A DNA stretch of 64,000 nt from DATBAX01 sp963762965 (GTDB taxonomy: Bacteria > Acidobacteriota > Terriglobia > Terriglobales > Acidobacteriaceae): assembly GCA_963762965.1 (NCBI GenBank), contig CAVXME010000001.1, positions 1,550,001 to 1,614,000 of the forward strand, read 5' to 3'. Of this stretch, positions 25,665-34,659 are shown one piece after another (within the stretch, counting starts at the first letter, position 1; each line of letters opens with the position of its first letter). The notes under the pieces are model-generated. The model was not told the DNA's origin. It saw nothing but the letters and a program-made list of their open reading frames with translations, and did no database searches. The position numbers were made by a program, and so were the translations under genes.

Positions 25665-26495
25665 TTATCGACCGGACGAGGCAGCGCTTGCCACCTGAGG
25701 GTTGAGTCCCAGCCGTGAGGGCAAAGCTGCGATCAACTTGCGGGTGTAGGCATGCTGGGGAGCGGTGAAAATGCGATCAGCGGAATCGCACTCGACGATT
25801 TCTCCCTCGTGGAGAATCGCAATGCGGTGGCAAATCCCAGCCACCGAGGGCAGGTCGTGCGAGATATAGAGAATCGCCATTCCGGTTTCGCGGTTGAGCT
25901 TGGCAAATAATGCCAGGATCTCGGATTGCGTGATCACGTCCAGAGCGCTGGTGGCCTCGTCGGCGATCAGCAGCGCGGGACGATGAATGATGGTCATCGC
26001 AATCAGGACGCGTTGCGCCTGGCCGACACTGAGTTGCGCGGGATGCCGACGCAGGAATTCTTCGTCTGAGGGCAGGCTCACGCTGGTGAGCGCTTCACGG
26101 ATGGCAGCATCGCAATTCCCGCGAGTACCTTTGGCATGCGCGCCCCACGCTTCCCGAAGTTGGGTACGGATTTTCAACGCCGGGTTCAGCGAAGAGAGCG
26201 GACTCTGCAACACCAGCCCCAGCGAGCGGCCGCGCAGCGCTCGCAATTCGTGTTCCCGCATTTTCAGCAGGTCGTTTCCCTGGAAATCGATACAGCCTTC
26301 CACGCTGGCACCTTTGCGGTCCAGTAATCCGAGAATCGCCAGCGCTAACGTACTCTTGCCTGATCCACTCTGTCCGACCAGGCCAAGGATTTCTCCCCGC
26401 TGCATTTCCAGCGTGATGTCGCGCAGCACGTTTGGCTTGCCGCGGTAAGCCACCGAAATGCGTGCTGAGAGCAGAAGGCTGCCTGAAGCGATCAT
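25665..26495 (-). CDS. Peptide ABC importer, ATP-binding subunit (Opp/Dpp type)
   Basis: A 276-residue ABC ATPase that would power a peptide or related solute importer from the cytoplasmic side. It shows Walker A (GLVGQSGSGKST), the Q-loop glutamine in GLVLQSPLSSLNP, a signature motif changed from LSGGQ to LSVGQAQR, Walker B with LLIADEATSALD, and the switch His in YISHDLPSV. The C-terminal extension (PQHAYTRKLIAALPS) is the OppD/DppD-type tail. The ATG at 26495 overlaps the stop of the binding-protein gene (ATGA). Unlike standard Opp systems, only this one ATPase gene is present, so it probably works as a homodimer. Confidence 0.88.
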   Translation of the reverse strand: MIASGSLLLSARISVAYRGKPNVLRDITLEMQRGEILGLVGQSGSGKSTLALAILGLLDRKGASVEGCIDFQGNDLLKMREHELRALRGRSLGLVLQSPLSSLNPALKIRTQLREAWGAHAKGTRGNCDAAIREALTSVSLPSDEEFLRRHPAQLSVGQAQRVLIAMTIIHRPALLIADEATSALDVITQSEILALFAKLNRETGMAILYISHDLPSVAGICHRIAILHEGEIVECDSADRIFTAPQHAYTRKLIAALPSRLGLNPQVASAASSGR

Positions 26496-28120
26496 CGCGC
26501 TCCTGTCGAGTGCGTCAATTGATCGGCGTTCCAATAAGTCTGCGGCCGCAGGATCACTGGGTCGACGCCGTGCACAGAGGTCGAGATCGCCGACAGCGCA
26601 TTCTTGTTGACCAGATAGATGAAAGGCGCCTGCTCCATCACAATCTTCTGTACCCGATCGAAGCTCTCTTTTCTCTTGCGGGGATCGATCGCGGAAGCCT
26701 GGGTGCGCATGAGCCGGTCAATCTCCGCTTCCCATGGTGTCTCTGGCGATTTCTCCGAGGGATTCCACTGGTGATTCTCCGAAGAACTGAGCCAAACGTT
26801 CATTTGCCCGTTAGGGTCGAGATCGACGTTGGTCAGTCCCAAAATCGCCGTGTCGTAATTGAAACTCTGGGTGATGCGCTCGATGAGAGAAGGAAAATCC
26901 AGAGTGGCAATGCTCACCTTGACGCCAATTTTCTGGAGATCTTGCTGGATCAGCTCTGCCATGCGCTCGCGGTAGGCGTTTCCGGCATTGGTGATGATGG
27001 AAAACTCCACGCTATTGCCGTCTTTGTCGCGCAGGGTTCCGTTCTCCAGGCGGAAGCCGTCCGCCGCCAGCATTTTCAGAGCGCCATTGGGATCGTACGG
27101 ATAAGGTTTCAGTTTCTGGTTGAACCAGAATTTGTTCGCCGGAGAAACTGGACCGGCGGCGGGCTGGGCATGCCGGTTGAACACCACCCGGCTGAGGTCT
27201 TCGTAGTTTATGGATCGAGCGATGGCAAGCCGAAAATTTGTCGAGCGGAACCAGTTTCGCTTGAACGCCGGAATGGGCGCCTTCGCCACCTGGTTGAACC
27301 AGAACTGTTCAGCATCGAGGGACGGGCCGGCGTCGTGAACCAGGTTCGGAGAAATGGCCGCCAGCCGGTCGAAGTACTCGCTGTCCAGCGAATTGATCAA
27401 GTCCAATTCGCCGCGCTTGAAGCGCAGCAACTCGATATCGCGATTGGGCTGAATGTCCAGCCGGATGGCGTCGAGGTAGGGCAGGGTGTGGCCTTGCGCA
27501 TCTTTTTTCCAATAGTTGGGATTGCGCTTCAGTAAAACGCTCGCGCCGGGTTTGTAATCCGCAATCACGAACGGGCCGAGAACGACAACGTCTCTTTTCG
27601 GTGATTGAGACGAAAGAATGGCAACTTGATCGAATAAACGATCCAGACCTGCAACCGGTGCGGGGAAAGTGATGGTCAAGCGACCCGGCGAGAGAATTTT
27701 TGTGGTCACCGCGCCAGTTCCGGAGCGGAATGCGTCGCCAGTCGCGGAATGCAGCGCCGGATCCATGAGCTGCTGCATGGTGTAGGCAACGTCGGCGGCA
27801 GAAAACGGCGTGCCATCCGAAAAGGTGACTCCCTGTCGCAGCTTGAAGGTGATTTCGCGGCCGTCCTTCGATAGCTTCCACGACTCCGCCAACTCCGGTT
27901 CCAATCGTTGGTTCTGCCGATTGACCCGCACCAGTACTCCGCCGGTTAGATAGCGGATGGTTTCCTCGGCATCGTTCGACGCCATCAAAGGGTTGAAATT
28001 CTTGGGTTCCGTCCGCAGGCAAAAACGCAATTCGCTTTCCGCTGAGGCGAAAGCAGTCACAAACCAGAAGAGCGCAATCAGTGCTAGACGAAGCTGGATC
28101 CGGAGTCGCATTCGCGTCAT
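26492..28120 (-). CDS. Peptide ABC importer, solute-binding protein (family 5)
   Basis: A 542-residue periplasmic binding protein. A signal peptide (RLALIALFWFVTAFASAES) precedes the family-5 body with TEPKNFNPLMASNDAEETI, LEPELAESWKLSKDGREITF, KLRQGVTFSDGTPFSAADVA, and the later IAYRERMAELIQQDLQKIGV-like segment (here NAYRERMAELIQQDLQKIGV). These proteins bind peptides, nickel chelates or sugars. It begins with ATGA over the stop of the OppC-type gene and ends over the start of the ATPase gene, so all four importer genes are translationally coupled. Substrate is open; peptides are the default for the family. Confidence 0.88.
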   Translation of the reverse strand: MTRMRLRIQLRLALIALFWFVTAFASAESELRFCLRTEPKNFNPLMASNDAEETIRYLTGGVLVRVNRQNQRLEPELAESWKLSKDGREITFKLRQGVTFSDGTPFSAADVAYTMQQLMDPALHSATGDAFRSGTGAVTTKILSPGRLTITFPAPVAGLDRLFDQVAILSSQSPKRDVVVLGPFVIADYKPGASVLLKRNPNYWKKDAQGHTLPYLDAIRLDIQPNRDIELLRFKRGELDLINSLDSEYFDRLAAISPNLVHDAGPSLDAEQFWFNQVAKAPIPAFKRNWFRSTNFRLAIARSINYEDLSRVVFNRHAQPAAGPVSPANKFWFNQKLKPYPYDPNGALKMLAADGFRLENGTLRDKDGNSVEFSIITNAGNAYRERMAELIQQDLQKIGVKVSIATLDFPSLIERITQSFNYDTAILGLTNVDLDPNGQMNVWLSSSENHQWNPSEKSPETPWEAEIDRLMRTQASAIDPRKRKESFDRVQKIVMEQAPFIYLVNKNALSAISTSVHGVDPVILRPQTYWNADQLTHSTGAR

Positions 28121-28923
28121 TGGGCAAACTCCTGCTTGGTGAGCGCCAGTTCAAATGAACTGACAACCAGAATCAACAGGACCAGCGGAGCCAGCTTCCA
28201 CGGGCCGTCGCTCAATGACAGCATGCCTTCCATTTCATGCAGCAAGCCTCCCCACGAGGGCATCGGCTCGGCGACTCCGAGTCCGAGCATTCCGAGGTTG
28301 GCTTCGCTCAAGATGAAGACCGGAATGGAAATCCAAAACTGGGCCAGCAGGATCGGTTTCAAGTTAGGCAAAACGTGAACCGCGAAGAGACGAATTCGTC
28401 CCAGCCCCGAGGCGCGTGCCTGTAAGAGGAATCCCGATTGGCGCACGGTGGAAGCTCCAGCGCAAAGAATTCTGGCGGAGGCCGCCCATCCTAGAGTGGC
28501 CAACAACAGAAATGTGACCAGCACGGATACGAACGGGGAAACGTCCAGGGGCAACAGGCCACGCACCATGATCAAGAGAAACAACCACGGCAGAGACAGG
28601 AAGAGATCTACGAATCCCATTGCGCATTTGGCCCAGATCCCGCCCAGGTAGCCGGCAACGCCGCCAATCAGAGCCGCGAGCAGTGTGGATAACAGCGCCG
28701 CCGCCGGAGCCAGCAATAACGAAATGCGCGTTCCATAGATCAGCCGAGCAAAACGGTCGCGGCCAATGTCATCGGTGCCCAGTAAGTGTTGTCTTGACGG
28801 AGCGGCGTTCGGGACTTCACGAAACTGGGTGGCGTAATGGGCAGGCGCCAACTGCCCCGCGAAGGCGGCGAATAGCGCGACCATCAGCAGAAATGCACAC
28901 GCCAGTTTGCGGACCACGGTCAC
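28117..28923 (-). CDS. Peptide ABC importer, permease (OppC/DppC type)
   Basis: About 268 residues with six predicted helices. After one N-terminal helix (VVRKLACAFLLMVALFAAFA) come HLLGTDDIGRDRFARLIYGT, the sequence that marks OppC-type permeases, and the EAA-like cytoplasmic loop ARASGLGRIRLFAVHVLPNL. The gene starts at GTG 28923, overlapping the OppB stop by 4 bases (GTGA). A longer in-frame reading from 29079 would overlap the OppB gene by 160 bases with an unlikely Gly/Pro-rich N-terminus. It forms the membrane channel with the OppB-type subunit. Confidence 0.85.
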   Translation of the reverse strand: MTVVRKLACAFLLMVALFAAFAGQLAPAHYATQFREVPNAAPSRQHLLGTDDIGRDRFARLIYGTRISLLLAPAAALLSTLLAALIGGVAGYLGGIWAKCAMGFVDLFLSLPWLFLLIMVRGLLPLDVSPFVSVLVTFLLLATLGWAASARILCAGASTVRQSGFLLQARASGLGRIRLFAVHVLPNLKPILLAQFWISIPVFILSEANLGMLGLGVAEPMPSWGGLLHEMEGMLSLSDGPWKLAPLVLLILVVSSFELALTKQEFAQ

Positions 28924-29783
28924 GCTTCCTCGGACTTCAAGATATGACCGATTAAATCTGCGCCGAAGTTTGCCGACAAGGTCACCAGCGTAACCAGGAC
29001 CGTGATGTTCACCAGCAGCGGCAGGTCGCGGCCCAGCGCGGCTTGCCAGGCAAGCTGGCCGATGCCCGCAATTCCGCATAGAGTTTCGATGGGGATGGCA
29101 GCGCCCACGGCCACGCTGACGGACACCCCGGCCAGAGCCAGAAGTTCGGGAGCGATGACTGGCAGTACGTGAAAGCCAAGGATGCGTAGCTCACTCAATC
29201 CTTTGGCTCTTGCGGTGCAGATGTGAGGCAGTGAGTAGGCCTTGGCCAGAAGATTGCGCATGTAGCGGAAGACTTTGGGAAATACGATCAGTGCCACGCC
29301 CAGGTAGCCGGGGGAGTTCAGGAATACCGAAAGCAGGGCCAAAGCTGCCGCAGGCAAGCACAAAAATATTCCGCTCGCGATGAGGGTCGCGACATCGTAA
29401 GCCGTGGTCCGCGCAATAGCAGCCGTCAGTCCCAGTGCAAGGGCAAGCAGCCAGCCCAGCGCCAAGCCAATCACGACCACACGAAATGTGACCGGCACGC
29501 GGTCGCGCAACAATCCTCGCACCGGCTGGCCCAAGGAGCGGGAGATTCCGAGATCCCCGTGTAATGCGTGGCCGAGGTAGCCGGCGTAAAACCGCGGCAG
29601 ACTATGTTCCTGGTGATGGGATTCCTGGAGCGCATGAAGGCTGGACGCATTCAGGCGTGGATCCAATTGTTGCTCATCGACGTCAAAGCCGGGGGCCGAT
29701 CGCACTAGCACAGCCGATAAAAACGCACCGAGGAGCACAATGGCCGCAATCGATATGAGATGTCGCGCAATTCTGGCCGCCAT
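28920..29783 (-). CDS. Peptide ABC importer, permease (OppB/DppB type)
   Basis: A 287-residue inner-membrane permease. It has an N-terminal helix (LISIAAIVLLGAFLSAVLVR), a periplasmic segment containing YLGHALHGDLGISRSLGQPV (the OppB-type 'GDLG S' mark), and a coupling loop (ARAKGLSELRILGFHVLPVI) followed by two further helices. It is the first gene of the four-gene importer and starts only 2 bases after the stop of the HD-GYP/GGDEF gene, so a shared transcript is likely. It is somewhat short for OppB (usually ~305-340), with the loss in the first periplasmic loop. Confidence 0.85.
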   Translation of the reverse strand: MAARIARHLISIAAIVLLGAFLSAVLVRSAPGFDVDEQQLDPRLNASSLHALQESHHQEHSLPRFYAGYLGHALHGDLGISRSLGQPVRGLLRDRVPVTFRVVVIGLALGWLLALALGLTAAIARTTAYDVATLIASGIFLCLPAAALALLSVFLNSPGYLGVALIVFPKVFRYMRNLLAKAYSLPHICTARAKGLSELRILGFHVLPVIAPELLALAGVSVSVAVGAAIPIETLCGIAGIGQLAWQAALGRDLPLLVNITVLVTLVTLSANFGADLIGHILKSEEA

Positions 29784-29785
29784 GG

Positions 29786-32248
29786 CTAGACATCCTGCGT
29801 TTCCGGCTCACCGAGATCGGCAAATTCCATCTGGGCAGACTGGGAGTGGGACGTCTGGTCGCGATGACTTTGCTTCACGGAGTACATGCGGCGGTCCGCT
29901 TCCGCCAGCAGCTTTTCGGCGTCGTCGCCGTCCTCAGGACAGAAAGCCGTTCCCACACTCAGGCCGAGCAGGTTTTCACCGCAGATTTTCTGCCCAATGC
30001 TGGCCGCCAATTCATGCAGCGATTCCGCCTTGACCAGAGCCGCTTCCTGACTGAGGCCAGGAACAACAACCACAAACTCATCGCCGCCCATGCGCGCCAC
30101 GTAATCGTACCCGCGGCAGGCCTCTTTCAGCTTCAGACCCAGCTCGCGCAGTACTTTGTCGCCTTCCAAATGCCCGAAACGGTCGTTGACCTGCTTGAAG
30201 CCGTCCAGATCGCACACCATGACTGCGGTGGACTCGCCGTTTCGCTGGCAGCGGGAAAGTTCCTGACTCAGATGTAAGAACAGAGAGCGCGCATTGGGCA
30301 AGCCGGTCAGGTAGTCGGTGGTCGCGGAACTTTCCGCCTGCTGGTACTTGAGAGCATTCTCGATCGCCAGCCCCAGCTTGGAGCTGACGGCCAGAAGAAT
30401 GCGCAAATGATCGGCATTGAATGCGTCTCGTTCCCGGCGATACATCGCCAGCACGCCAACTACGCCGGTCAGCCCTTCCACGGGAACCGCTATGGCGGAC
30501 CGCAGAACTTGAGTTTGCAGCGCTGCGACATATCCCGATTCCACTTCCGGGTTACCGTTGATGATGGGCTTGCGCGTTTCCGCGACCCAGCCGACCAGGC
30601 CTTTGCCGAGTGGAATGTTCAGGGCGGATAGGGCGCGAAAGTCTTCCCCGCTTACCAGCTCTGGAAGCAAGCGTCCATGTTTGCAAACGAAGATCGCCAG
30701 GGAATCAGACGGAATCAGTTTCCGTAATCGTATGGACAAAACCGAGAGCGTTTCCACCAAACTTAGAGAATTCCCCAGGTCCTGGCTGAGTTCGAACAAG
30801 GTCTGAGCTTCCTGCCGCGCGGATGCGATCGAGGATAAAAAGTCTTTCTCGCTGGAGGCGGGAGGACCCGAGGTATCTTCAAAGCCAGCCGCCGGCCCCA
30901 GACCTCTTTCCACGTGCAGATTCTTGGAGAGCGTCAGCTTCATTTCGCCATCCGGCTTGGCCTGCGCCGCCTGCTCCAACTCAACGTACCGGCGTTGCAA
31001 GATCTCGACAATCCTGGGATCGAACGACGTGCCTGACATGCTGACCACCTTGGCCATGGCTTCGTCGAGAGGCAGCGCATTGCGGTACTGGCGGTCGGTG
31101 GCGAGCGCGTCCAGGCAGTCCACTACTGCCAATACCCGGGCCCCGACACAGATTTCCTCTCCCTTGAGTCCGTCGGGATACCCGGAGCCGTCCCACCTTT
31201 CATGGTGCGACCGGACCACCGGCACGACCGGATAAGGAAAGGCAACCCTTTCCAGAATCTCCGCGCCAATGATGGGGTGGATCTTCATTTTCTCAAATTC
31301 TTCCGGCGTCAACCGCCCTGGTTTGTTGATGATGTGCTCCGGCACTGCAAGCTTACCGATGTCGTGCAGCAGCGCGGCCGCGCGCAAGGCTTCCAGCTCG
31401 CTCTCCGCCAGTCCCATCTCCTTGCCAATTTCGATCGCGTAGGTGCGGACCCGATGCAAATGCTTGTGCGTGGTGTGGTCTTTAGCCTCAATCGCCAGTG
31501 CCAGCGCCTCGATGGTGCGCAGGTTGAGTGAAGCCACCTGCTCCACGTGCTGTTTCTCGATCTCGACGCGCTTTTTTTCGTCCTCCAGCCGGTCCAGGTA
31601 GAGGCGATAGGAGCGGTAGACCCAGTAAATGATCGGGAGAATGAGCAACGAAGTCTGCCAGCCGACCCGGCGGTTGACGAAGCCCACCAGACCTACCACT
31701 GCGGCCCCCACCAGGTAGTAGGGAAAGGACCAGAAGTAGCACTCTGACCAGATGCGGCGATAGGATTTCTTTTCGGTAATGCCAATGATGATCGAGACCG
31801 GCAGCGTATTGGCCACGAAATAAATCAGGGCCGCCCCCATCAAGGCCGCTGGCGTGCGGTTTCCCAGCAGAGACGACATGCGGTGATAGCTGAAGTAGGA
31901 CAGCCCTGCCGCATTGGCAAGCATGCTGATATTGAAAGCGATCTTGACGGCATTCGGACGCTGTTCGGCCAGCCACAAACATTGCACCAGGCCCGCGGAA
32001 CATCCAATAATCAGCGTCTCGGGGAGGCTGAGCTCCATGATGCCGAGCAGAATGAAGAGGAAATTCACCGACATGGTGCCGTCAATGCCGGGCAGTCGCA
32101 CCTTGAGCACAGAAGCCAGTACAGCGATAAGCGCGTAGCAGGAGAAACGAACCAGATCGGCACTCTGCCAGTGCGATAGCGACGTTGCGAGGACCACAAC
32201 CCCGACGGACACCATGACTGCAATAAATATTTTGGCTTTATTAGACAT
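29786..32248 (-). CDS. Membrane sensor with HD-GYP, GAF and GGDEF domains (c-di-GMP enzyme)
   Basis: An 820-residue inner-membrane protein able in principle to both make and break c-di-GMP. Residues 1-~220 are a multi-helix sensor containing KVRLPGIDGTMSVNFLFIL and FPYYLVGAAVVGLVGFVNRR. A coiled-coil follows (~215-245). The HD-GYP domain has HDIGK (295-299) and HHERWDGSGYPDG (348-360). A GAF domain lies at ~490-635. The GGDEF domain has GGDEF intact (721-725) and an RxxD inhibitory site (Arg712, Asp715). An AGAGGA-like ribosome site precedes the ATG. It is divergent from the sigma54/PilZ regulator (start-to-start 285 bases) and 2 bases upstream of the peptide importer. Its sensor domain has a stand-alone paralogue at 36486. 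Confidence 0.9.
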   Translation of the reverse strand: MSNKAKIFIAVMVSVGVVVLATSLSHWQSADLVRFSCYALIAVLASVLKVRLPGIDGTMSVNFLFILLGIMELSLPETLIIGCSAGLVQCLWLAEQRPNAVKIAFNISMLANAAGLSYFSYHRMSSLLGNRTPAALMGAALIYFVANTLPVSIIIGITEKKSYRRIWSECYFWSFPYYLVGAAVVGLVGFVNRRVGWQTSLLILPIIYWVYRSYRLYLDRLEDEKKRVEIEKQHVEQVASLNLRTIEALALAIEAKDHTTHKHLHRVRTYAIEIGKEMGLAESELEALRAAALLHDIGKLAVPEHIINKPGRLTPEEFEKMKIHPIIGAEILERVAFPYPVVPVVRSHHERWDGSGYPDGLKGEEICVGARVLAVVDCLDALATDRQYRNALPLDEAMAKVVSMSGTSFDPRIVEILQRRYVELEQAAQAKPDGEMKLTLSKNLHVERGLGPAAGFEDTSGPPASSEKDFLSSIASARQEAQTLFELSQDLGNSLSLVETLSVLSIRLRKLIPSDSLAIFVCKHGRLLPELVSGEDFRALSALNIPLGKGLVGWVAETRKPIINGNPEVESGYVAALQTQVLRSAIAVPVEGLTGVVGVLAMYRRERDAFNADHLRILLAVSSKLGLAIENALKYQQAESSATTDYLTGLPNARSLFLHLSQELSRCQRNGESTAVMVCDLDGFKQVNDRFGHLEGDKVLRELGLKLKEACRGYDYVARMGGDEFVVVVPGLSQEAALVKAESLHELAASIGQKICGENLLGLSVGTAFCPEDGDDAEKLLAEADRRMYSVKQSHRDQTSHSQSAQMEFADLGEPETQDV

Positions 32249-32533
32249 TAATCCTCTTGATCTTAGGTGTCCGGGTTCAACCCGTCCAACACCATAAGAG
32301 TGACAGATGGTTACTTCAGTGCTTGCAGTCAGAGCAAAAATGGCGCTACAACAATCCAGCGAGATCCGGTTGAGCGGGTAACGTTACCTTCGATTCGGCA
32401 ATTTCAAAAGAACGCTGGCCCCGTCACTCCTGGCCACGGACAATGTCAGTGGAGATCCCGTGGAGGACAAACGCGGGAATCCTGCGTTTTTTCAGTATTG
32501 CCGCTGCTCAACTTCCCGGGGGCCAACGAAAGC
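32249..32533. other. Divergent intergenic region upstream of sigma54 activator
   Basis: Taken here as non-coding: it must carry the promoters of both the c-di-GMP enzyme and the sigma54 activator. A reading frame continuous with the activator extends left to a GTG at 32267, but without ATG, ribosome site or recognisable domain. Another frame from ATG 32443 closes at a stop after about 50 codons. I see no clear promoter motif, and no -24/-12 sigma54 site on either strand here. Confidence 0.5.
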
Positions 32534-34360
32534 GTGGCGAGGTCAACCGAATCATTCAAAACCCGTGCGGCGACTCTTTCCGGTCCACGTAACGGCAGCC
32601 AATTCAGCGCTGTCCCGGACTCTTCCGTACAGTCGGCCGCCATCCTCGACCAGCTTCACGGCAGCGTAATCACCACCGATTTGCAAGGCAACATCACCAG
32701 CTGCAACCCGTCGACGCAACGCTTGTACGGCTATACCCCGGACGAACTCATCGGCAAGAATGTGGCGCTGCTGAGGACGGAATCGGATGCCGGAGCAGAT
32801 GCCGTCCTGGACAACCTGCTCGCAACCGGACAGTTCCAAGGCAATATCCTCCAGCGAACCAAGTCGGGGAAGACCATTAATGTCTTCGCTTCGATCACTC
32901 TCCTCCATGATCAGGATTCACGCCCGTCCGGCATGGTCAGAGTTTCATTTAGTTCCGAGCAGTCGGAGCGGAGCATTCCGGCTCTCGAGCCTAATCCCAA
33001 GGCTGCTCAAACGTCGGAAGCCGGGCCCGGCCGGGCTGTGGTGGTGGAGCGCGACCTGGACGGCACCCGGTTCATCATCGCCAGCGTACTCATGCACAAA
33101 TTCATGGGCCTGGTGGATCGCATTGCCACCCACGCGGAAACCGTTCTTATCACTGGAGAAACAGGCACCGGCAAAGAGCTGGTTGCCCAAACCATCCACA
33201 AATCCTCTTTTCGGAGTGCCCAGCCCTTTGTGGAAATCAACTGCGCCGCTCTTCCCGAACACCTGGTGGAAAGCGAACTCTTCGGTTACGAAAAGGGCGC
33301 ATTCAGCGGCGCGGATTCCGCCAAACCGGGGCTGTTCGAACTGGCGGACAAAGGTACGCTTTTCCTCGATGAAATTGGTGAATTGCCCTCGCATATTCAA
33401 GTCAAGCTGCTGCGAGTTCTCGACGGCAAGGCCTACTATCGCCTGGGCGGCAATCGCCAGGTCAAGGTGGATGTTCGGGTGGTGGCGGCCACCAACCAGA
33501 ACCTGGAAATTGCGGTGAAAGAAGGCCGCTTCCGCAAAGACTTGTTTCATCGCATCAGCCAGTTCCACTTGCGCGTACCGCCCCTGCGGGAACGCCCCGA
33601 AGACATTTCAGTCCTCGCCAGATATTTTTTGAACCTCAAGACGCCGGGGAAAAGCTTTACCGAGGATGCGATTCGAAAGCTACAGGCCCACCCCTGGATG
33701 GGCAACATTCGAGAACTGCGCAATGTGATCGCGAAACTTGCCGTCGAATCTACCGCCGATAAAATTGGCGCCCAGGACGTGAGCGTCGAAATTGCTCAGC
33801 AAGAAGAGCGAGTGCCCGATCATGAAACAGCTTCGGAAGCCCGTGACCTCGACAGCATGGAAGCGCAAATGATCGTCAAAGCTCTGGAGCGAACCGGGGG
33901 GCATCGGGCCCTGGCGGCCGAACAGCTGGGAATCTCGCGCCGCACTTTGAGCCGCAAGCTGCGCGAGTACCAGATCAGTGGCCCATCTGGCGAAAAGAAC
34001 ACGAGTCTGGGAGCGATCCGGCAGGAACAGCAAAAATCCTATCGCGTCCGAGTGGAGTTTCCGGTCTGTTTGAAGAATACCAACGGCGAGGAGTTGCAGT
34101 TGAACGCTGTAAACCTCAGTTCAAGCGGTATCGGTGTAGAAGGCCTAAGACCGACAACGCAATGGGAAGGAGTCCTGGAGGCTAGTTTTGTTCTTCCCGA
34201 TGAAGAGCTTCCGGTCCAAGCCAAGGCCCGGGTCGCGTGGACCGAGGGCGGCGGGCTGGCTGGCATCAAGTTAATCTCCATGCCACCGGAGACCATGGCG
34301 AAGCTTCAGCAGTGGGTCAATCGCAAGATGAAAGAAGATGGCTGGGAGTTGACCCAGTAA
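32534..34360 (+). CDS. PAS-sigma54 activator-Fis HTH-PilZ regulator
   Basis: About 608 residues from the GTG at 32534 (GGGGG about 10 bases upstream); an in-frame GTG at 32267 would give 697. Domains, counted on the 697 numbering: PAS at ~122-228 (AILDQLHGSVITTDLQGNIT), AAA+ sigma54-interaction domain at ~270-505 with Walker A GETGTGKE, the sigma54-contact loop GAFSGA, TLFLDEIGELP and WMGNIRELRN, a Fis-type helix-turn-helix at ~527-570, and a C-terminal PilZ domain at ~588-690. In PilZ, NLSSSG (616-621) fits D/NxSxxG, but the RxxxR motif is QxxxR (Gln589...Arg593). It probably activates the sigma54 promoter at 34604, with c-di-GMP as a possible but unproven input. Confidence 0.88.
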   Translation: MARSTESFKTRAATLSGPRNGSQFSAVPDSSVQSAAILDQLHGSVITTDLQGNITSCNPSTQRLYGYTPDELIGKNVALLRTESDAGADAVLDNLLATGQFQGNILQRTKSGKTINVFASITLLHDQDSRPSGMVRVSFSSEQSERSIPALEPNPKAAQTSEAGPGRAVVVERDLDGTRFIIASVLMHKFMGLVDRIATHAETVLITGETGTGKELVAQTIHKSSFRSAQPFVEINCAALPEHLVESELFGYEKGAFSGADSAKPGLFELADKGTLFLDEIGELPSHIQVKLLRVLDGKAYYRLGGNRQVKVDVRVVAATNQNLEIAVKEGRFRKDLFHRISQFHLRVPPLRERPEDISVLARYFLNLKTPGKSFTEDAIRKLQAHPWMGNIRELRNVIAKLAVESTADKIGAQDVSVEIAQQEERVPDHETASEARDLDSMEAQMIVKALERTGGHRALAAEQLGISRRTLSRKLREYQISGPSGEKNTSLGAIRQEQQKSYRVRVEFPVCLKNTNGEELQLNAVNLSSSGIGVEGLRPTTQWEGVLEASFVLPDEELPVQAKARVAWTEGGGLAGIKLISMPPETMAKLQQWVNRKMKEDGWELTQ

Positions 34361-34659
34361 GACGATAGGCCAGTGGCTCTCCTTAAATTTCGATCTCAGT
34401 TCCCAACCGCAAAATATCGTCCCCGTAAGCTTATTAAAGATGCTGGCTCTGTCTCAGATCGTCCTCTGGGGATGTCCAGTCGCCGCAACTGGGCAAAGTG
34501 ACAGAATGTCCCACGTCTCCTCGGGCAGGACAAAGTGGCCCTGGGCGCGAAAGCGAACCACCCATAATCTCCAATTAAAACAACAACTTGCAGGCGGTCT
34601 AATTGGTATCGCCCGTGCATTGAGATAAGCCGAGTCTTATCACGGAAGGGTGAAAAAGC
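34361..34659. other. Regulatory gap upstream of the subtilase
   Basis: No gene. It contains the sigma54 promoter listed separately. Upstream of it, two inverted repeats could bind the activator: CCAGT/ACTGG (34476-34492, 7-base spacer) and TGTCC/GGACA around 34508-34533. They lie roughly 70-130 bases upstream of the promoter, the usual place for sigma54 enhancer sites. Confidence 0.5.
34604..34619 (+). promoter_or_regulatory. Sigma54 (-24/-12) promoter of the subtilase gene
   Basis: TGGTATCGCCCGTGCA aligns to the sigma54 consensus TGGCACGnnnnTTGCW with the required GG and GC dinucleotides at exactly the right distance. Transcription would start near 34631, giving a ~30-base leader with GGAAGGGTG just before the ATG at 34660. 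A sigma54 activator gene lies immediately upstream, which makes chance occurrence less likely. Confidence 0.68.

Noticed and set aside
32267..32533. N-terminal extension of the sigma54 activator
   Set aside because: No ATG, no ribosome site, no domain, and it would leave only 18 bases for the promoters of two divergent genes.
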